A stretch of 64,000 bases of DNA, from positions 2,944,148 to 3,008,147 of the forward strand of contig CP051228.1 of NCBI GenBank assembly GCA_017792345.1, given 5' to 3'. The notes under the pieces were generated by a model. It was not told the DNA's origin, did no database searches, and was given only the letters and a program-made list of their open reading frames with translations. Below are positions 1-8,716 of this stretch, piece after piece. Position 1 is the first letter of the stretch, and the number at the start of each line of letters is the position of its first letter. The stretch comes from Mesoflavibacter sp. (GTDB lineage: Bacteria > Pseudomonadota > Alphaproteobacteria > UBA8366 > Aestuariispiraceae). The translations under genes and the position numbers were made by a program.

Positions 1-896
1 GCGCCGGACGCAATGCCGGGCTGGAAGTGCCGCCGGCCCAGCGCGCCAATGCACTTTGGGCCGCGGCCTGGATGATGGGGGCGCTGACCTCCTTTGCGCT
101 GATGGCCATCGCCGCGCGCGAGATTTCCAAGGAACTGGATACGTTCCAACTGATGTTCTACCGCAGCATCATCGGGATTGTCATCGTGGTGGTGATCGGC
201 GCGTTGCTGCCCGGCGGCATGGCCCAGTTCAAGACAGGCCGGTTCCGCATGCATGCGGTCCGCAACGCCGCGCATTTCGTCGGCCAGTTCTGCTGGTTTC
301 TGTCGATCTCGCTGATTTCTCTGGCGGAAGTGTTCGCCATTGAGTTCACGACGCCGATCTGGGTCGCGATGGTCGCGCCGATCTTCCTGGCGGAAAAGAT
401 GAACCGCTATCGGGCCATGGCGATTGTCGGCGGATTCCTGGGTGTGTTGATCGTCCTGCGGCCCGGCGTCACCGAATTCGGCGCAGGGCATATCGCAATG
501 CTGATCGGCTCCTTCGCCTTTTCGCTTTCCATGATCACCACGAAAAAGCTCAGCGCAACGGAGTCGCCCTTATGTATCCTGTTCTGGATGGCGGTGCTGC
601 AGGCGCCGATGGGATTGATCGGGTCGGTCAGCGACTTCACGCTGCCGGGGCTGGAATCCGGGCTTTGGCTGGTGATTGTCGGAATCTGTGGCCTGACCGC
701 GCATTACTGTATTGCCCAGGCCTTTCGTTGGGCCGACGCGACCTTGGTCGCCCCGATGGATTTCGTTCGCTTGCCCTTGATCGCCGTGGTCGGAATGCTG
801 CTCTATGGCGAGGCGCTGGATCCGTTCGTCTTTCTAGGCGGCGCGGTGATCCTGGCGGGCAATTGGATCAGTATCCGCTTCGCCCGGCAGAGCTGA
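1..896 (+). CDS. DMT-superfamily (EamA) transporter, possibly cut at the left edge
   Basis: This is an inner-membrane drug/metabolite transporter-type protein of about 290 residues. Nearly the whole protein is a run of hydrophobic helices (about ten), with the two-repeat EamA architecture. The first helix begins near the GTG at 27 and the last ends just before the stop at 894-896. The reading frame is open to the window edge (codons from position 3), so the true start may lie upstream; GTG 27 is the first start codon inside the window and already gives a near-normal family length. The substrate cannot be read from the sequence; metabolite or amino-acid export is typical of the family. It converges on the DinB gene with a 10 bp gap. 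Confidence 0.8.
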   Translation, partial: AGRNAGLEVPPAQRANALWAAAWMMGALTSFALMAIAAREISKELDTFQLMFYRSIIGIVIVVVIGALLPGGMAQFKTGRFRMHAVRNAAHFVGQFCWFLSISLISLAEVFAIEFTTPIWVAMVAPIFLAEKMNRYRAMAIVGGFLGVLIVLRPGVTEFGAGHIAMLIGSFAFSLSMITTKKLSATESPLCILFWMAVLQAPMGLIGSVSDFTLPGLESGLWLVIVGICGLTAHYCIAQAFRWADATLVAPMDFVRLPLIAVVGMLLYGEALDPFVFLGGAVILAGNWISIRFARQS

Positions 897-906
897 ACCC
901 TCCAGT

Positions 907-1476
907 CTAACCCGCCCCGTCGATCATCCATGCAGCGATGCCGAGATGGGCGACTTCAGCTTTCCGGTCGTTCCTGTCCATGCGCAGATAGAATTCGTCC
1001 AGCTGCGGCGGGGCGATCGATGTCTGGGACAGAAGGTCGTGGACTTGGCCCCGGTGATGGGTGGCGTGGGCAAAGACATGTTGCAGGACCAGCCAGATCG
1101 GATCGGTCTCCCGCCCCCAGCGCGGAGTCTCGTGCAGCAGCACCTCGCGGTCCAGATCGGCATCCGTCAGTCCGCCGACAAATGCGATCAGATCCTCGTC
1201 CGTTTCCGACCGCGCGGCGGCCAGATCTTTGCGGGTCGCGAATTCCGGCCCGTCCCCGTCTTCAGGCTGGACCGGCGTGCCGCGCATGCGGGTCAGATAG
1301 CGCCGGTCGACGATAACCAGATGGTCCAGCGTCGCGTGAATCGACCCGAAGAAGCAGGGACGCTGCGCCATATAGGCCACTTCGTCCAGACGCAGACACG
1401 CCTCCATCAGGCGCGTATTGGCCAGAACGTGGTTGGCGCACTGGGCGCGTAATACTGCCATGGCGTCGATCGGCAA
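907..1476 (-). CDS. DinB family protein
   Basis: The 189-residue protein fits the DinB/YfiT four-helix-bundle fold. These proteins bind a divalent metal through three histidines and often act as thiol-dependent transferases. Two of the expected histidine stretches are visible: a HATLDH segment in the first third and a HATHHRG segment near residues 136-142. The N-terminal half has the usual Trp-poor amphipathic helices. It is transcribed divergently from hspQ. The exact reaction is unknown. Confidence 0.78.
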   Translation of the reverse strand: MPIDAMAVLRAQCANHVLANTRLMEACLRLDEVAYMAQRPCFFGSIHATLDHLVIVDRRYLTRMRGTPVQPEDGDGPEFATRKDLAAARSETDEDLIAFVGGLTDADLDREVLLHETPRWGRETDPIWLVLQHVFAHATHHRGQVHDLLSQTSIAPPQLDEFYLRMDRNDRKAEVAHLGIAAWMIDGAG

Positions 1477-1555
1477 CGATCTCTCCAGTTCAACTAACGG
1501 CTTGATTTCATTTTCCTGGCGGTCAATGTACTATGACACAGAGGGATGTTGAGCG

Positions 1556-1975
1556 ATGCACGAAAAAGACGATTGGACTTCCGCGTCGGACGAAAAGTCC
1601 AGCCCCCCGCCGTCGTCGGGGGCGGCGTCCGGCGATTCCGCAAATAAGGGCGTGGCCAAGTTTCAGATCGGTCAATCGGTTCAGCATCGCAAGTTCGGCT
1701 TCCAAGGCGTCATCTTTGACGTCGATCCGGAATTCGCCAATACCGACGAATGGTACGAGGCCATTCCGGCCGATGTGCGGCCGCGTAAGGATCAGCCCTT
1801 CTATCATCTGTTCGCAGTCAATCCCGCGGACAACTCGCCCTATGTCGCCTATGTGTCGGAACAGAATCTGGTTCCGATGCCGGAAGGCGAAGATGTCGCG
1901 CATCCGCAGTTGGAAGAGTATTTCGAGGGGCGGCGTGACGGTCGATGGGTCGTGCCGCGCGATCGGGTCAACTGA
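1556..1975 (+). CDS. hspQ: Heat shock protein HspQ
   Basis: HspQ (YccV-like, hemimethylated-DNA-binding fold) modulates protein quality control and, in enterobacteria, is a specificity factor for Lon. Residues about 36-139 carry the whole domain: a KFQIGQ start, a HRKFGFQGVIFDVDPEF strand pair, a tract ending in FYHLFAV, and the conserved YVSEQNL segment. The first 35 residues are Ser/Pro/Gly/Asp-rich and look disordered. They make the protein longer than the roughly 105-residue E. coli form, so a later start is possible, but no better in-frame start with a ribosome site is evident. It is a monocistronic neighbour of the acyl-CoA synthetase 18 bp downstream. Confidence 0.88.
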   Translation: MHEKDDWTSASDEKSSPPPSSGAASGDSANKGVAKFQIGQSVQHRKFGFQGVIFDVDPEFANTDEWYEAIPADVRPRKDQPFYHLFAVNPADNSPYVAYVSEQNLVPMPEGEDVAHPQLEEYFEGRRDGRWVVPRDRVN

Positions 1976-1993
1976 TTTCCGGATTAAAGCGCC

Positions 1994-3598
1994 ATGCTGA
2001 TTGCCGCCGACCGCTACGAAACCGTTGTGGACCGTTTCGCGTGGCGGGTGCCCGAACGCTATAATATCGGCGTCGATGTCGCCGACCGGCAGAACCCGGA
2101 CAACCAGGCAATCATCTATCGCGGCGCGGATGACAGCGTACAGACCTATACATTCGGCGACCTGACCCGGCTCAGCAATCGTTTCGCCAATGTCCTGCAG
2201 GCGCAGGGAATTGCGCGGGAGGACCGGGTCGGCATTCTGCTGCCGCAGGCGCCGGAAACGGCCGTTGCGCATATCGCGGCCTATAAGGCCGGGATGATCG
2301 CCGTTCCGCTGTTCACGCTGTTCGGGGAGGACGCGCTGGAATACCGGCTGTCCGCCTGTGGCGCGCGGGCGCTGGTAACCGACGCCGTCAGCCTGCCCAA
2401 GATCGCGGCGATCCGCGATCGCCTGCCGGATCTGCAGGTGGTGTTCTGCATCGATGGGCCGAATGACGGCGCCGTCGATTTCCACGCGGCATTGGACCGC
2501 GCGTCGGACCGGTTCCAGGCGGTGGACACGGCCGCCGACGATCCGGCCCTGATCATCTTCACTTCCGGCACGACCGGTCAGCCGAAAGGCGCGCTGCACG
2601 CCCATCGGGTCCTGCTGGGCCATTTGCCGGGTGTCGAATTTCCGCATGATTTCTTCCCCCAGAAGGGCGACCGGTTCTGGACACCGGCGGATTGGGCCTG
2701 GATCGGCGGGCTGATCGACGTGCTGTTGCCCAGCCTGCATCACGGCATTCCGGTTCTGGCCTATCGCGCCCGGAAGTTCGATCCGGAAGAGGCGTTCCAC
2801 CTGATAGGGCGGTTCCAGGTGCGCAACGCCTTCATGCCGCCGACGGCGTTGAAGCTGATGCGCCAGGTCGACAATCCGAAGGGCCGGTTCGACTATGCCA
2901 TGCGCTCCATCGGGTCTGGCGGTGAGACTCTGGGCGCGGAACTGCTGGATTGGGGGCGGGAGACCTTCGGTCTGACCTTGAACGAATTCTACGGCCAGAC
3001 GGAATGCAATCTGGTCGTCGGCAATTGCAGCGCCTGCATGCCGGTGCGGCCGGGATTGATGGGGCGGGCGGTGCCGGGCCACACGGTCGGTATCGTCGAC
3101 GATGACGGCAATCCTTTGCCCGACGGCACGGTCGGCCATATCGCGATCCGCCGTCCCGACCCGGTGATGTTCCTGCGCTATTGGAACAATGAAAAAGCGA
3201 CGGAAGAGAAGTTCGCCGGCGACTGGCTGCTGACTGGTGACACCGGTCTGCGCGAAGAGGATGGGTATTTCCGCTATGTCGGGCGCAGCGACGATGTGAT
3301 CACCACGGCCGGCTATCGCGTCGGTCCGGGCGAAATTGAAGATTGCCTGATGAAACATCCGGCGGTCGCCCTTGCGGCGGTGATCGGGGTCCCGGACCCG
3401 CTGCGCACCCAGGCGGTGAAGGCCTTTGTGGTGCCGCGCGGCGGGGTCACGGCGGATGCGGCGCTGATCGCGGAAATCCAGGCATTCGTCAAAACGCGCC
3501 TGGCCGCCCATGAATATCCACGACAGGTCGAATTCGTCGACAGTTTGCCGATGACGGCGACGGGCAAAATCATGCGCCGTGAACTGCGCGACCGCTGA
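1994..3598 (+). CDS. AMP-dependent acyl-CoA synthetase (acetyl-CoA synthetase-like)
   Basis: This 534-residue adenylate-forming enzyme would activate a carboxylic acid with ATP and CoA. It has the P-loop-like motif IIFTSGTTGQPKG near residue 190, the adenylate-binding motif NEFYGQTECN near residue 330, the LLTGDTG motif, and the C-terminal catalytic lysine in TATGKIMRREL near residue 525. The overall pattern resembles medium-chain or acetyl-CoA-type synthetases, and the substrate is unresolved. The start at 1994 has only a weak upstream ribosome site. A long open frame on the opposite strand is a codon-bias shadow. Confidence 0.85.
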   Translation: MLIAADRYETVVDRFAWRVPERYNIGVDVADRQNPDNQAIIYRGADDSVQTYTFGDLTRLSNRFANVLQAQGIAREDRVGILLPQAPETAVAHIAAYKAGMIAVPLFTLFGEDALEYRLSACGARALVTDAVSLPKIAAIRDRLPDLQVVFCIDGPNDGAVDFHAALDRASDRFQAVDTAADDPALIIFTSGTTGQPKGALHAHRVLLGHLPGVEFPHDFFPQKGDRFWTPADWAWIGGLIDVLLPSLHHGIPVLAYRARKFDPEEAFHLIGRFQVRNAFMPPTALKLMRQVDNPKGRFDYAMRSIGSGGETLGAELLDWGRETFGLTLNEFYGQTECNLVVGNCSACMPVRPGLMGRAVPGHTVGIVDDDGNPLPDGTVGHIAIRRPDPVMFLRYWNNEKATEEKFAGDWLLTGDTGLREEDGYFRYVGRSDDVITTAGYRVGPGEIEDCLMKHPAVALAAVIGVPDPLRTQAVKAFVVPRGGVTADAALIAEIQAFVKTRLAAHEYPRQVEFVDSLPMTATGKIMRRELRDR

Positions 3599-3666
3599 AA
3601 AGTGCGAAAATCGTCCTGTGCGAGAGGTATCGACGCACCGGTGGAATCCGCATAAGTTCCATTACC

Positions 3667-4422
3667 ATGAGATGGGGTTTTTGGGGGATAGCCGTCGGCG
3701 TGGCGACGGTCACCGATCGGGATATTCGACGGCTTGTGGCCGGCGTGGCATTTGCCGCTCTGGCGACGGGGGGTATTGCGCCCGCGACGGCGCAGACCGC
3801 GGCTGAAGAAGGACTTTCCCGCGCACCGGACTTCATCGTCGAACGCTACCGCGCGAAGGCCGAGGCCGGCGAGGCCCAAGCACAGTTCCGCCTGGGCTAT
3901 CTGCATGAGAACGGGCTGATTTCCGGGACTCCCGATATCGCCGCGGCGGCGGACTGGTATGCCCGCGCGGCGGAAGGCGGACATGCCGCGGCGCAGTTCA
4001 AGCGGGGGAGCCTGTATGCCGCCGGTCAGGGCGGGCCGCGCGATTTTTCCAAGGCCGCCTCACTCTATGAGGCCGCCGCGAAACAGGGCGTCGCCGAGGC
4101 CCAGTATAATCTGGCGATCCTGCTGCAGGACGGAATCGGCGTCGCGAAGGATACGGACGCGGCGATCCGGTGGTATGAGCAGGCCGCGTTCCGGGGCGTG
4201 CTCCCGGCCATGCGGGCGCTGGGTCTCTTGTATCTGTCCGGGGTCGGTCGGTCGCCCCAGGACGATATCGAGGCTTGGGCCTGGTTGACCCTGGCCGTGG
4301 AGAACGGCGACGCCGCCATGGCAGACCACTTGAAATCGGTCGACGGGAAACTGGAAGACAAGGCGCGCGACGAGGCCGGCCGTTTGGCCGACGCCTATCG
4401 CCAACTGCGCATCGTGCCGTGA
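3667..4422 (+). CDS. Secreted Sel1-repeat protein
   Basis: The protein carries about four Sel1-like (TPR-related) repeats between residues 60 and 220. They are recognisable by AEAQFRLGYLHENG, AAAQFKRGSLYAAGQG, AEAQYNLAILLQDGIGV and a GLLYLSGVGR unit. Such repeats form an alpha-solenoid that mediates protein contacts. A hydrophobic stretch ending in ATAQ near residue 43 looks like a Sec signal peptide, so the protein is probably periplasmic. ATG 3667 gives a long n-region; GTG 3700 is a plausible alternative start that gives a more usual signal peptide. No specific partner is evident. Confidence 0.75.
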   Translation: MRWGFWGIAVGVATVTDRDIRRLVAGVAFAALATGGIAPATAQTAAEEGLSRAPDFIVERYRAKAEAGEAQAQFRLGYLHENGLISGTPDIAAAADWYARAAEGGHAAAQFKRGSLYAAGQGGPRDFSKAASLYEAAAKQGVAEAQYNLAILLQDGIGVAKDTDAAIRWYEQAAFRGVLPAMRALGLLYLSGVGRSPQDDIEAWAWLTLAVENGDAAMADHLKSVDGKLEDKARDEAGRLADAYRQLRIVP

Positions 4423-4608
4423 TTCATGGTACTATCGGATGTAAGACGCGCCCTGTCGCCCAGGAAGAATTTTCATTGTCGTGCTATGGACAAATCTTGT
4501 CGCGCGGATGCGAGCCTGAAAACCGCCTGGAATTAGCGTATCCGGCACATTAAAGAACCATGGGGCGGGACGGTACGCCGCCTCATTGCCGTAAAGGGAT
4601 AAACGGAT

Positions 4609-5298
4609 ATGGCCGACGAAGAGGATCTCGACCTTCGCTCACTGGACGACCAGGAACTGGTCGAGCAGATGTGGGACGACCTGTATGACGGTCTCGCCGA
4701 CGAGATCGTCGAAGGGACCAACATTCTGCTTGAGCGCGGCTGGGCGCCGTACAGGGTTCTGACCGAGGCGCTGGTCGAAGGCATGCGCATCGTCGGGATC
4801 GACTTCCGCGACGGCATTCTGTTCGTGCCGGAAGTCCTGATGGCGGCCAACTCCATGAAGTCCGGCATGAACATCCTGCGCCCGCTGCTGGCCGAAACCG
4901 GCGCGCCGCCGCAGGGCAAGATGGTCATCGGCACGGTGAAGGGCGACATTCACGATATCGGCAAGAACCTGGTGTCGATGATGATGGAAGGTGCCGGCTT
5001 CGAAGTGATCGATCTGGGCATCAACAACCCGGTCGAGAAGTATCTGGAAGCGTTGGAAGAGCATAAGCCGGACATCCTGGGCATGTCGGCGCTTCTGACG
5101 ACGACCATGCCCTATATGAAAGTCGTTATCGACACGATGAAGGAACAGGGCATCCGTGACGACTTCACGGTTCTGGTCGGCGGCGCGCCGCTGAACGAGG
5201 AATTCGCCCGCGAGATCGGCGCCGATGCCTATTGCCGCGACGCGGCCGTCGCGGTCGAAACGGCCAAGGAAGTCATGGCCCGGAAGAACAACCAGTAA
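4609..5298 (+). CDS. Corrinoid (methylcobalamin-carrying) protein, MtbC/MetH-module type
   Basis: This 229-residue carrier has a cap domain (residues about 15-95) followed by a Rossmann-like B12-binding domain. The cobalt-ligating signature is DIHDIG at residues 113-118, with His115 as the lower ligand, followed by the expected GINNP, SALLTTTMPYM and VGGAPLN elements. It would shuttle a methyl group between a methyl donor (or methyl-THF) and an acceptor. The first 32 residues contain 14 Asp/Glu and are unusually acidic. The start is supported by an AAAGGG ribosome site about 10 bp upstream. It begins a tight operon with DUF1638 (37 bp gap) and the PF13769 protein. No methyl-donor methyltransferase is adjacent; the pterin methyltransferase and activase lie near 25-28 kb. 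Confidence 0.92.
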   Translation: MADEEDLDLRSLDDQELVEQMWDDLYDGLADEIVEGTNILLERGWAPYRVLTEALVEGMRIVGIDFRDGILFVPEVLMAANSMKSGMNILRPLLAETGAPPQGKMVIGTVKGDIHDIGKNLVSMMMEGAGFEVIDLGINNPVEKYLEALEEHKPDILGMSALLTTTMPYMKVVIDTMKEQGIRDDFTVLVGGAPLNEEFAREIGADAYCRDAAVAVETAKEVMARKNNQ

Positions 5299-5335
5299 CC
5301 CCGCCGGCCGCGGCCGGAAACGCGAGGGCGTGCCG

Positions 5336-5986
5336 ATGACGGACACATACCTCGACGAAGAACCGGCGCCCGATGCGGCGCCGGAATTCGTTTCGGACCA
5401 GGCCACCGTGCTGGTGATCGCCTGTGGGGCGCTGGCGCGCGAGATCGTGGACCTGATTCGGCTGAACCGGTGGCGGCATCTGGCCGTCACCTGCCTGCCC
5501 GCGAAGCTGCATAACGAGCCGCAGAAGATTCCCGACCGGCTGCGGGAAAAGATCCGTGCGAACAAGGACCGGTTCGACAAGATATTCGTCGCCTATGCCG
5601 ATTGCGGCACGGGCGGTCAGTTGGACCGGGTCGTGACGGGTGAGGGCGCCGTGCGGATCGGCGGGCCGCACTGTTATTCCTTCTTTGCCGGGGCCGAGGC
5701 TTTCGACGCGATGGCCGAAGCGGAACTGGGCACATTCTATCTGACCGACTATCTGGCCCGGCATTTCGACACGCTGATTCTGGATGGCATGGGGTTGCGC
5801 AAATATCCGCAGATGCGCGACATGCTGTTCGGCAATTATACGCGCCTGATGTATCTGGCGCAGACCGACGATCCGGCGCTGGAGCGCAAGGCACGCGCTG
5901 CGGCGGAGGCGTTGGGCCTGCGCTTTGAGAAACGGCATACCGGATATGGCGAACTGGCTGCCTTCATGGCCGAAGCCGCACAGTAA
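5336..5986 (+). CDS. DUF1638 domain protein
   Basis: The 216-residue protein matches DUF1638 by its core VIACGAL, CLPAKLHN, DCGTGGQL and GPHCYSFFAG. It has exactly four cysteines (30, 53, 90, 113), each inside one of these motifs, and histidines beside two of them (59, 112). This pattern suggests a metal or Fe-S site, which is my inference. The family often sits next to corrinoid methyltransferase genes, as here: the corrinoid protein is immediately upstream and the PF13769 protein 19 bp downstream. It may act in corrinoid loading, reactivation or methyl transfer; no reaction can be read from the sequence. ATG 5336 was chosen because upstream in-frame residues overlap the corrinoid gene. Confidence 0.85.
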   Translation: MTDTYLDEEPAPDAAPEFVSDQATVLVIACGALAREIVDLIRLNRWRHLAVTCLPAKLHNEPQKIPDRLREKIRANKDRFDKIFVAYADCGTGGQLDRVVTGEGAVRIGGPHCYSFFAGAEAFDAMAEAELGTFYLTDYLARHFDTLILDGMGLRKYPQMRDMLFGNYTRLMYLAQTDDPALERKARAAAEALGLRFEKRHTGYGELAAFMAEAAQ

Positions 5987-6005
5987 TCGAAGAGGAAGTT
6001 AGGGA

Positions 6006-6308
6006 ATGGCACAGCTTATCGTCGTCTATTGGCGCGACATCCCGGCCCAGGTTATCGCCAAGAAGGGCCGCCGCGATCAGGTGAAAATCGTCCTGGAAGA
6101 ACGTTTCGAGAAGGCGATCGACCGCGCCGCGATGCGCGGCGGTGCGCGGTCGACCGACGATTACCTGGCGGAATGGCGCAAGGCCGATCCGGTCGAAGTC
6201 TCCGACGATCTGGAAGCGGAGGCCCGCACCGTCGCCGATAAGCTGGAAGCCGAATACGACGATGCCCGTTTGAAGGCCCTGGTCGAAAATGGCGGCGTCG
6301 CGGCCTGA
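6006..6308 (+). CDS. Small 'virulence factor' family protein (PF13769-like)
   Basis: This 100-residue soluble protein begins AQLIVVYWRDIPAQV and has the compact alpha/beta pattern of the family that databases label 'virulence factor'. It has no signal peptide or membrane segment. The C-terminal half is helical and charged. Its position as third gene of the corrinoid/DUF1638 operon argues for a role in cobalamin-dependent methyl transfer rather than virulence; that is inference from context. The ribosome site is good (GAGGAAGTTAGGG just upstream of 6006). Confidence 0.8.
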   Translation: MAQLIVVYWRDIPAQVIAKKGRRDQVKIVLEERFEKAIDRAAMRGGARSTDDYLAEWRKADPVEVSDDLEAEARTVADKLEAEYDDARLKALVENGGVAA

Positions 6309-6395
6309 TCGTCCCGGCGAATTCCGTGCGGGCTGACAGGTGGCAGTGGCGGCGTATACTGTCGCTAACCGCGCCCCCTTTCCCCCGGTCCGTCC

Positions 6396-7583
6396 ATGAT
6401 ACCCAAACTTAACCGCAAGTTTCCTTCGACCTACGACATGGAGCGGGCCGCGCTGCGGCGCATGCCCAAATTCATGGCCGATTATGTGTCGGGCGGTATG
6501 GGGCTGGGGCTCAATCTGCGCCGAAACCGGGAAACATTGGATGCCGTCCGACTGATGCCCCGCTATCTGGTCGAAGGCGGTGCCATCGACCTTTCCGTCT
6601 CGCTGTTCGGGCAGACATTCGGCGCGCCGTTCGGTGTCGCACCGGTCGGCAATGGCGGGTCTGTCTGGCCCGGTTCCGCCGAGGCATTGGCGCGCGAGGC
6701 GCGGGACCGGCAGCAGCCTTTCGGCGTTTCGACGGTCGCGGTTTCAAGCGTGGAAAAGCTCAAGGCGGCCGCCGGGGACATGGGATGGTTCCAACTCTAC
6801 CGCCCGAATGTCCCGGAAATCGAAGCCGATGTGCTGCGCCGCGCCAAGGATGCGGGCTATAAGGTCCTGATGGTAACGGTCGACGTCCCGGACTTCCTGC
6901 GCCGGGATCACGACATCCGCAACAATTTCGGCAGCGAATTCTCCCTGACCGATCCGGCGACCTTCTGGCAGCTGCTGACACATCCGTCCTGGACCTATGC
7001 CAGTTGGCGTCGCGGCATGCCGAAACTGGAAACCCTGCTGCACTATGCGCCGGCCGGGGTCAGTGTCCGTGAAAGGGATCGTTTCGTCTTCGGCCTGCTG
7101 CCCGGTCATGTGGGGCCGGAAGATCTGCGCCGCCTGCGGGAAAACTGGGATGGCATCTTGTTGGCAAAAGGCGTTCTCGACCCGGTCGAGGCGGCGCTGT
7201 GCCAATCCATCGGCCTGGACGGGGTGGTCGTCTCGAACCATGGCGGCAGGCAATTGGAAGCGGCGCCGAGTGCGATTGAGGTTCTGCCCGCAATCCGCCG
7301 GGCGGTGGGGCCCGATTTCGCCCTGATCGCGGATGGCGGGGTGCGTACCGGCCTGGACATATGCCGTATGTTGGCGGTCGGCGCGGATTTCGTCCTGATC
7401 GGCCGGGCGTTCTACTATGCGATGGGCGCGATGGGTTTGGCCGGCGCGCCACATGTCTTCGATGTCCTGACCGCGGAGTTGCGGACGATGATGGGGCAAT
7501 TGGGCGTGACCGACCCGCGCGACCTTCCGAAACGCCTGATCGCTTCGCCGGAATTGCCGGTTGCAACAGGTGCCGACAATTAG
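6396..7583 (+). CDS. FMN-dependent alpha-hydroxy-acid oxidase/dehydrogenase
   Basis: The protein has 395 residues and a TIM-barrel of the glycolate oxidase/L-lactate dehydrogenase family. Catalytic and flavin-binding features are present: FGAPFGVAPVG near residue 70, WFQLY near residue 130, a substrate/flavin lysine in ILLAKGV, the catalytic His in SNHGGRQLE near residue 283, and phosphate-binding DGGVRTG and GRAF. It would oxidise an L-2-hydroxy acid, passing electrons to oxygen or a quinone. The 87 bp gap to the corrinoid operon allows co-transcription but does not prove a link. Substrate is unresolved (lactate, glycolate or mandelate-like). Confidence 0.86.
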   Translation: MIPKLNRKFPSTYDMERAALRRMPKFMADYVSGGMGLGLNLRRNRETLDAVRLMPRYLVEGGAIDLSVSLFGQTFGAPFGVAPVGNGGSVWPGSAEALAREARDRQQPFGVSTVAVSSVEKLKAAAGDMGWFQLYRPNVPEIEADVLRRAKDAGYKVLMVTVDVPDFLRRDHDIRNNFGSEFSLTDPATFWQLLTHPSWTYASWRRGMPKLETLLHYAPAGVSVRERDRFVFGLLPGHVGPEDLRRLRENWDGILLAKGVLDPVEAALCQSIGLDGVVVSNHGGRQLEAAPSAIEVLPAIRRAVGPDFALIADGGVRTGLDICRMLAVGADFVLIGRAFYYAMGAMGLAGAPHVFDVLTAELRTMMGQLGVTDPRDLPKRLIASPELPVATGADN

Positions 7584-7834
7584 GTGTTTGGCGGGACGGT
7601 GCGACTCATGTTCTTCTGATGAAGAAGCGAACTGGCAAGCATTCGCGCTAAATACTTCAAAAATGCCTGTCTAATTCGAATAAAAATCCACCAAATCCAC
7701 GAATTTTCTGAAACCAAGATTATTCAAATACCGCAATGCGTTAGCGCCCGGAACGCCGTGCGAAGCGGAACGGCAGGCGTGTATAGTCGGCTGATTCTCT
7801 TGCGAAAATCCCCGATTCGACTCAGATTCACGGA
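7584..7834. other. AT-rich intergenic region
   Basis: This 251 bp stretch between the FMN oxidase and the next secreted protein is clearly less GC-rich than its surroundings, especially 7640-7740. It contains a small inverted repeat, TTCTTC-TGAT-GAAGAA (7611-7626), that could be a weak terminator or operator. I see no convincing ORF or RNA gene in it. It most likely holds the promoter of the downstream gene. Confidence 0.4.
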
Positions 7835-8641
7835 ATGTACTACTCGATCCGGCATCCGTTTGCGCTAGGAGCGCTGATCTGCCTTGCAGGCCTTCTGCTT
7901 GGCGGCGGGCCGGTGCGTGCGCAATCGGTGTTCGAGGCCCCCTTGGATCCGGCAACTTGTGGCGACCGGCTGAACCGGCTGTATGACGGGGATTTTGAGC
8001 AGTTCTGGGCCTTCGTTCTGCGGCAAGGGTATTCCGGCGTTCCGGAATACGCGTGGTCGACGCCGGAACGGGCGGGTGAATCACCGGAAGACTGGAAGGT
8101 CCGGGCCTGGCAATGTCTGCTGGAAGTTGAGCGTGCCAATCAGCGCGACGACCGTTTGGAAATGCGCTATGCGGTCGGCTACTTCCTGTGGTTCGGGACC
8201 AAGTCCCAGGGCTTCGATAAGCAACCGGACGGGACCCCCGGCATCCGTGAGCGCGGCTACCGTATGCTGCGTCAGGCGATGACGGATGGTAGCGATCCGG
8301 CGTTGGAAGCGATCATTCAGGTTCATTTGGAAATTGTGCAATTGGGCGATCAGCGCATGGCGCTGGCCGGCAAAAAGGGCGTTCCCGCACGCCTGCCCGA
8401 ATGGTGGCCTGAACGCGATCAATTGCTTGTTTCCCTCGACCGGCTGGCGAAATCCGGGCATCCGTCCGCCTTTCTCGCGATATCGGCGATTTATTCCGAA
8501 CGTGCCCTCCTGGCCAGCGCCACAGGTCACGATCACAACGGCCGGCCGGTATCCGGTCCCGACCCCCGCCTGATCGAAGCCTCCAAGGCCTATCGCAAGG
8601 CCTGGGAACAGCACAAATCCGACAAGCCGTCGAATTCGTGA
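7835..8641 (+). CDS. Secreted protein of unknown function
   Basis: I do not recognise this 268-residue protein. It starts with a clear Sec signal peptide (hydrophobic core at residues 9-26, cleavage expected after PVRAQ near residue 30). The mature part is largely helical, with long amphipathic stretches such as LEMRYAVGYFLW and PSAFLAISAIYSERALLA, reminiscent of degenerate Sel1/TPR helices, and has two cysteines (near 42 and 94) that could form a disulfide. It is followed by the DUF2059 pair on the same strand. Confidence 0.65.
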   Translation: MYYSIRHPFALGALICLAGLLLGGGPVRAQSVFEAPLDPATCGDRLNRLYDGDFEQFWAFVLRQGYSGVPEYAWSTPERAGESPEDWKVRAWQCLLEVERANQRDDRLEMRYAVGYFLWFGTKSQGFDKQPDGTPGIRERGYRMLRQAMTDGSDPALEAIIQVHLEIVQLGDQRMALAGKKGVPARLPEWWPERDQLLVSLDRLAKSGHPSAFLAISAIYSERALLASATGHDHNGRPVSGPDPRLIEASKAYRKAWEQHKSDKPSNS

Positions 8642-8716
8642 TCCTGTCACTCGACAGCGGACGCCATCTCCCGTAAATCTTTGCTCAGGCAGGATTAATG
8701 TGTGGGATGGGCGTTC

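Noticed and set aside
1523-3511. 662-codon open frame opposite hspQ and the acyl-CoA synthetase
   Set aside because: Covers two plus-strand genes with clear family motifs.
4423-4608. Possible SAM or cobalamin riboswitch ahead of the corrinoid operon
   Set aside because: I looked for SAM-II, SAM/SAH and cobalamin conserved boxes and found no convincing match; only a promoter is likely here.
7611-7626. TTCTTC-TGAT-GAAGAA as an intrinsic terminator
   Set aside because: The stem is only 6 bp, AT-rich and not followed by a T-run, so it is too weak to call.
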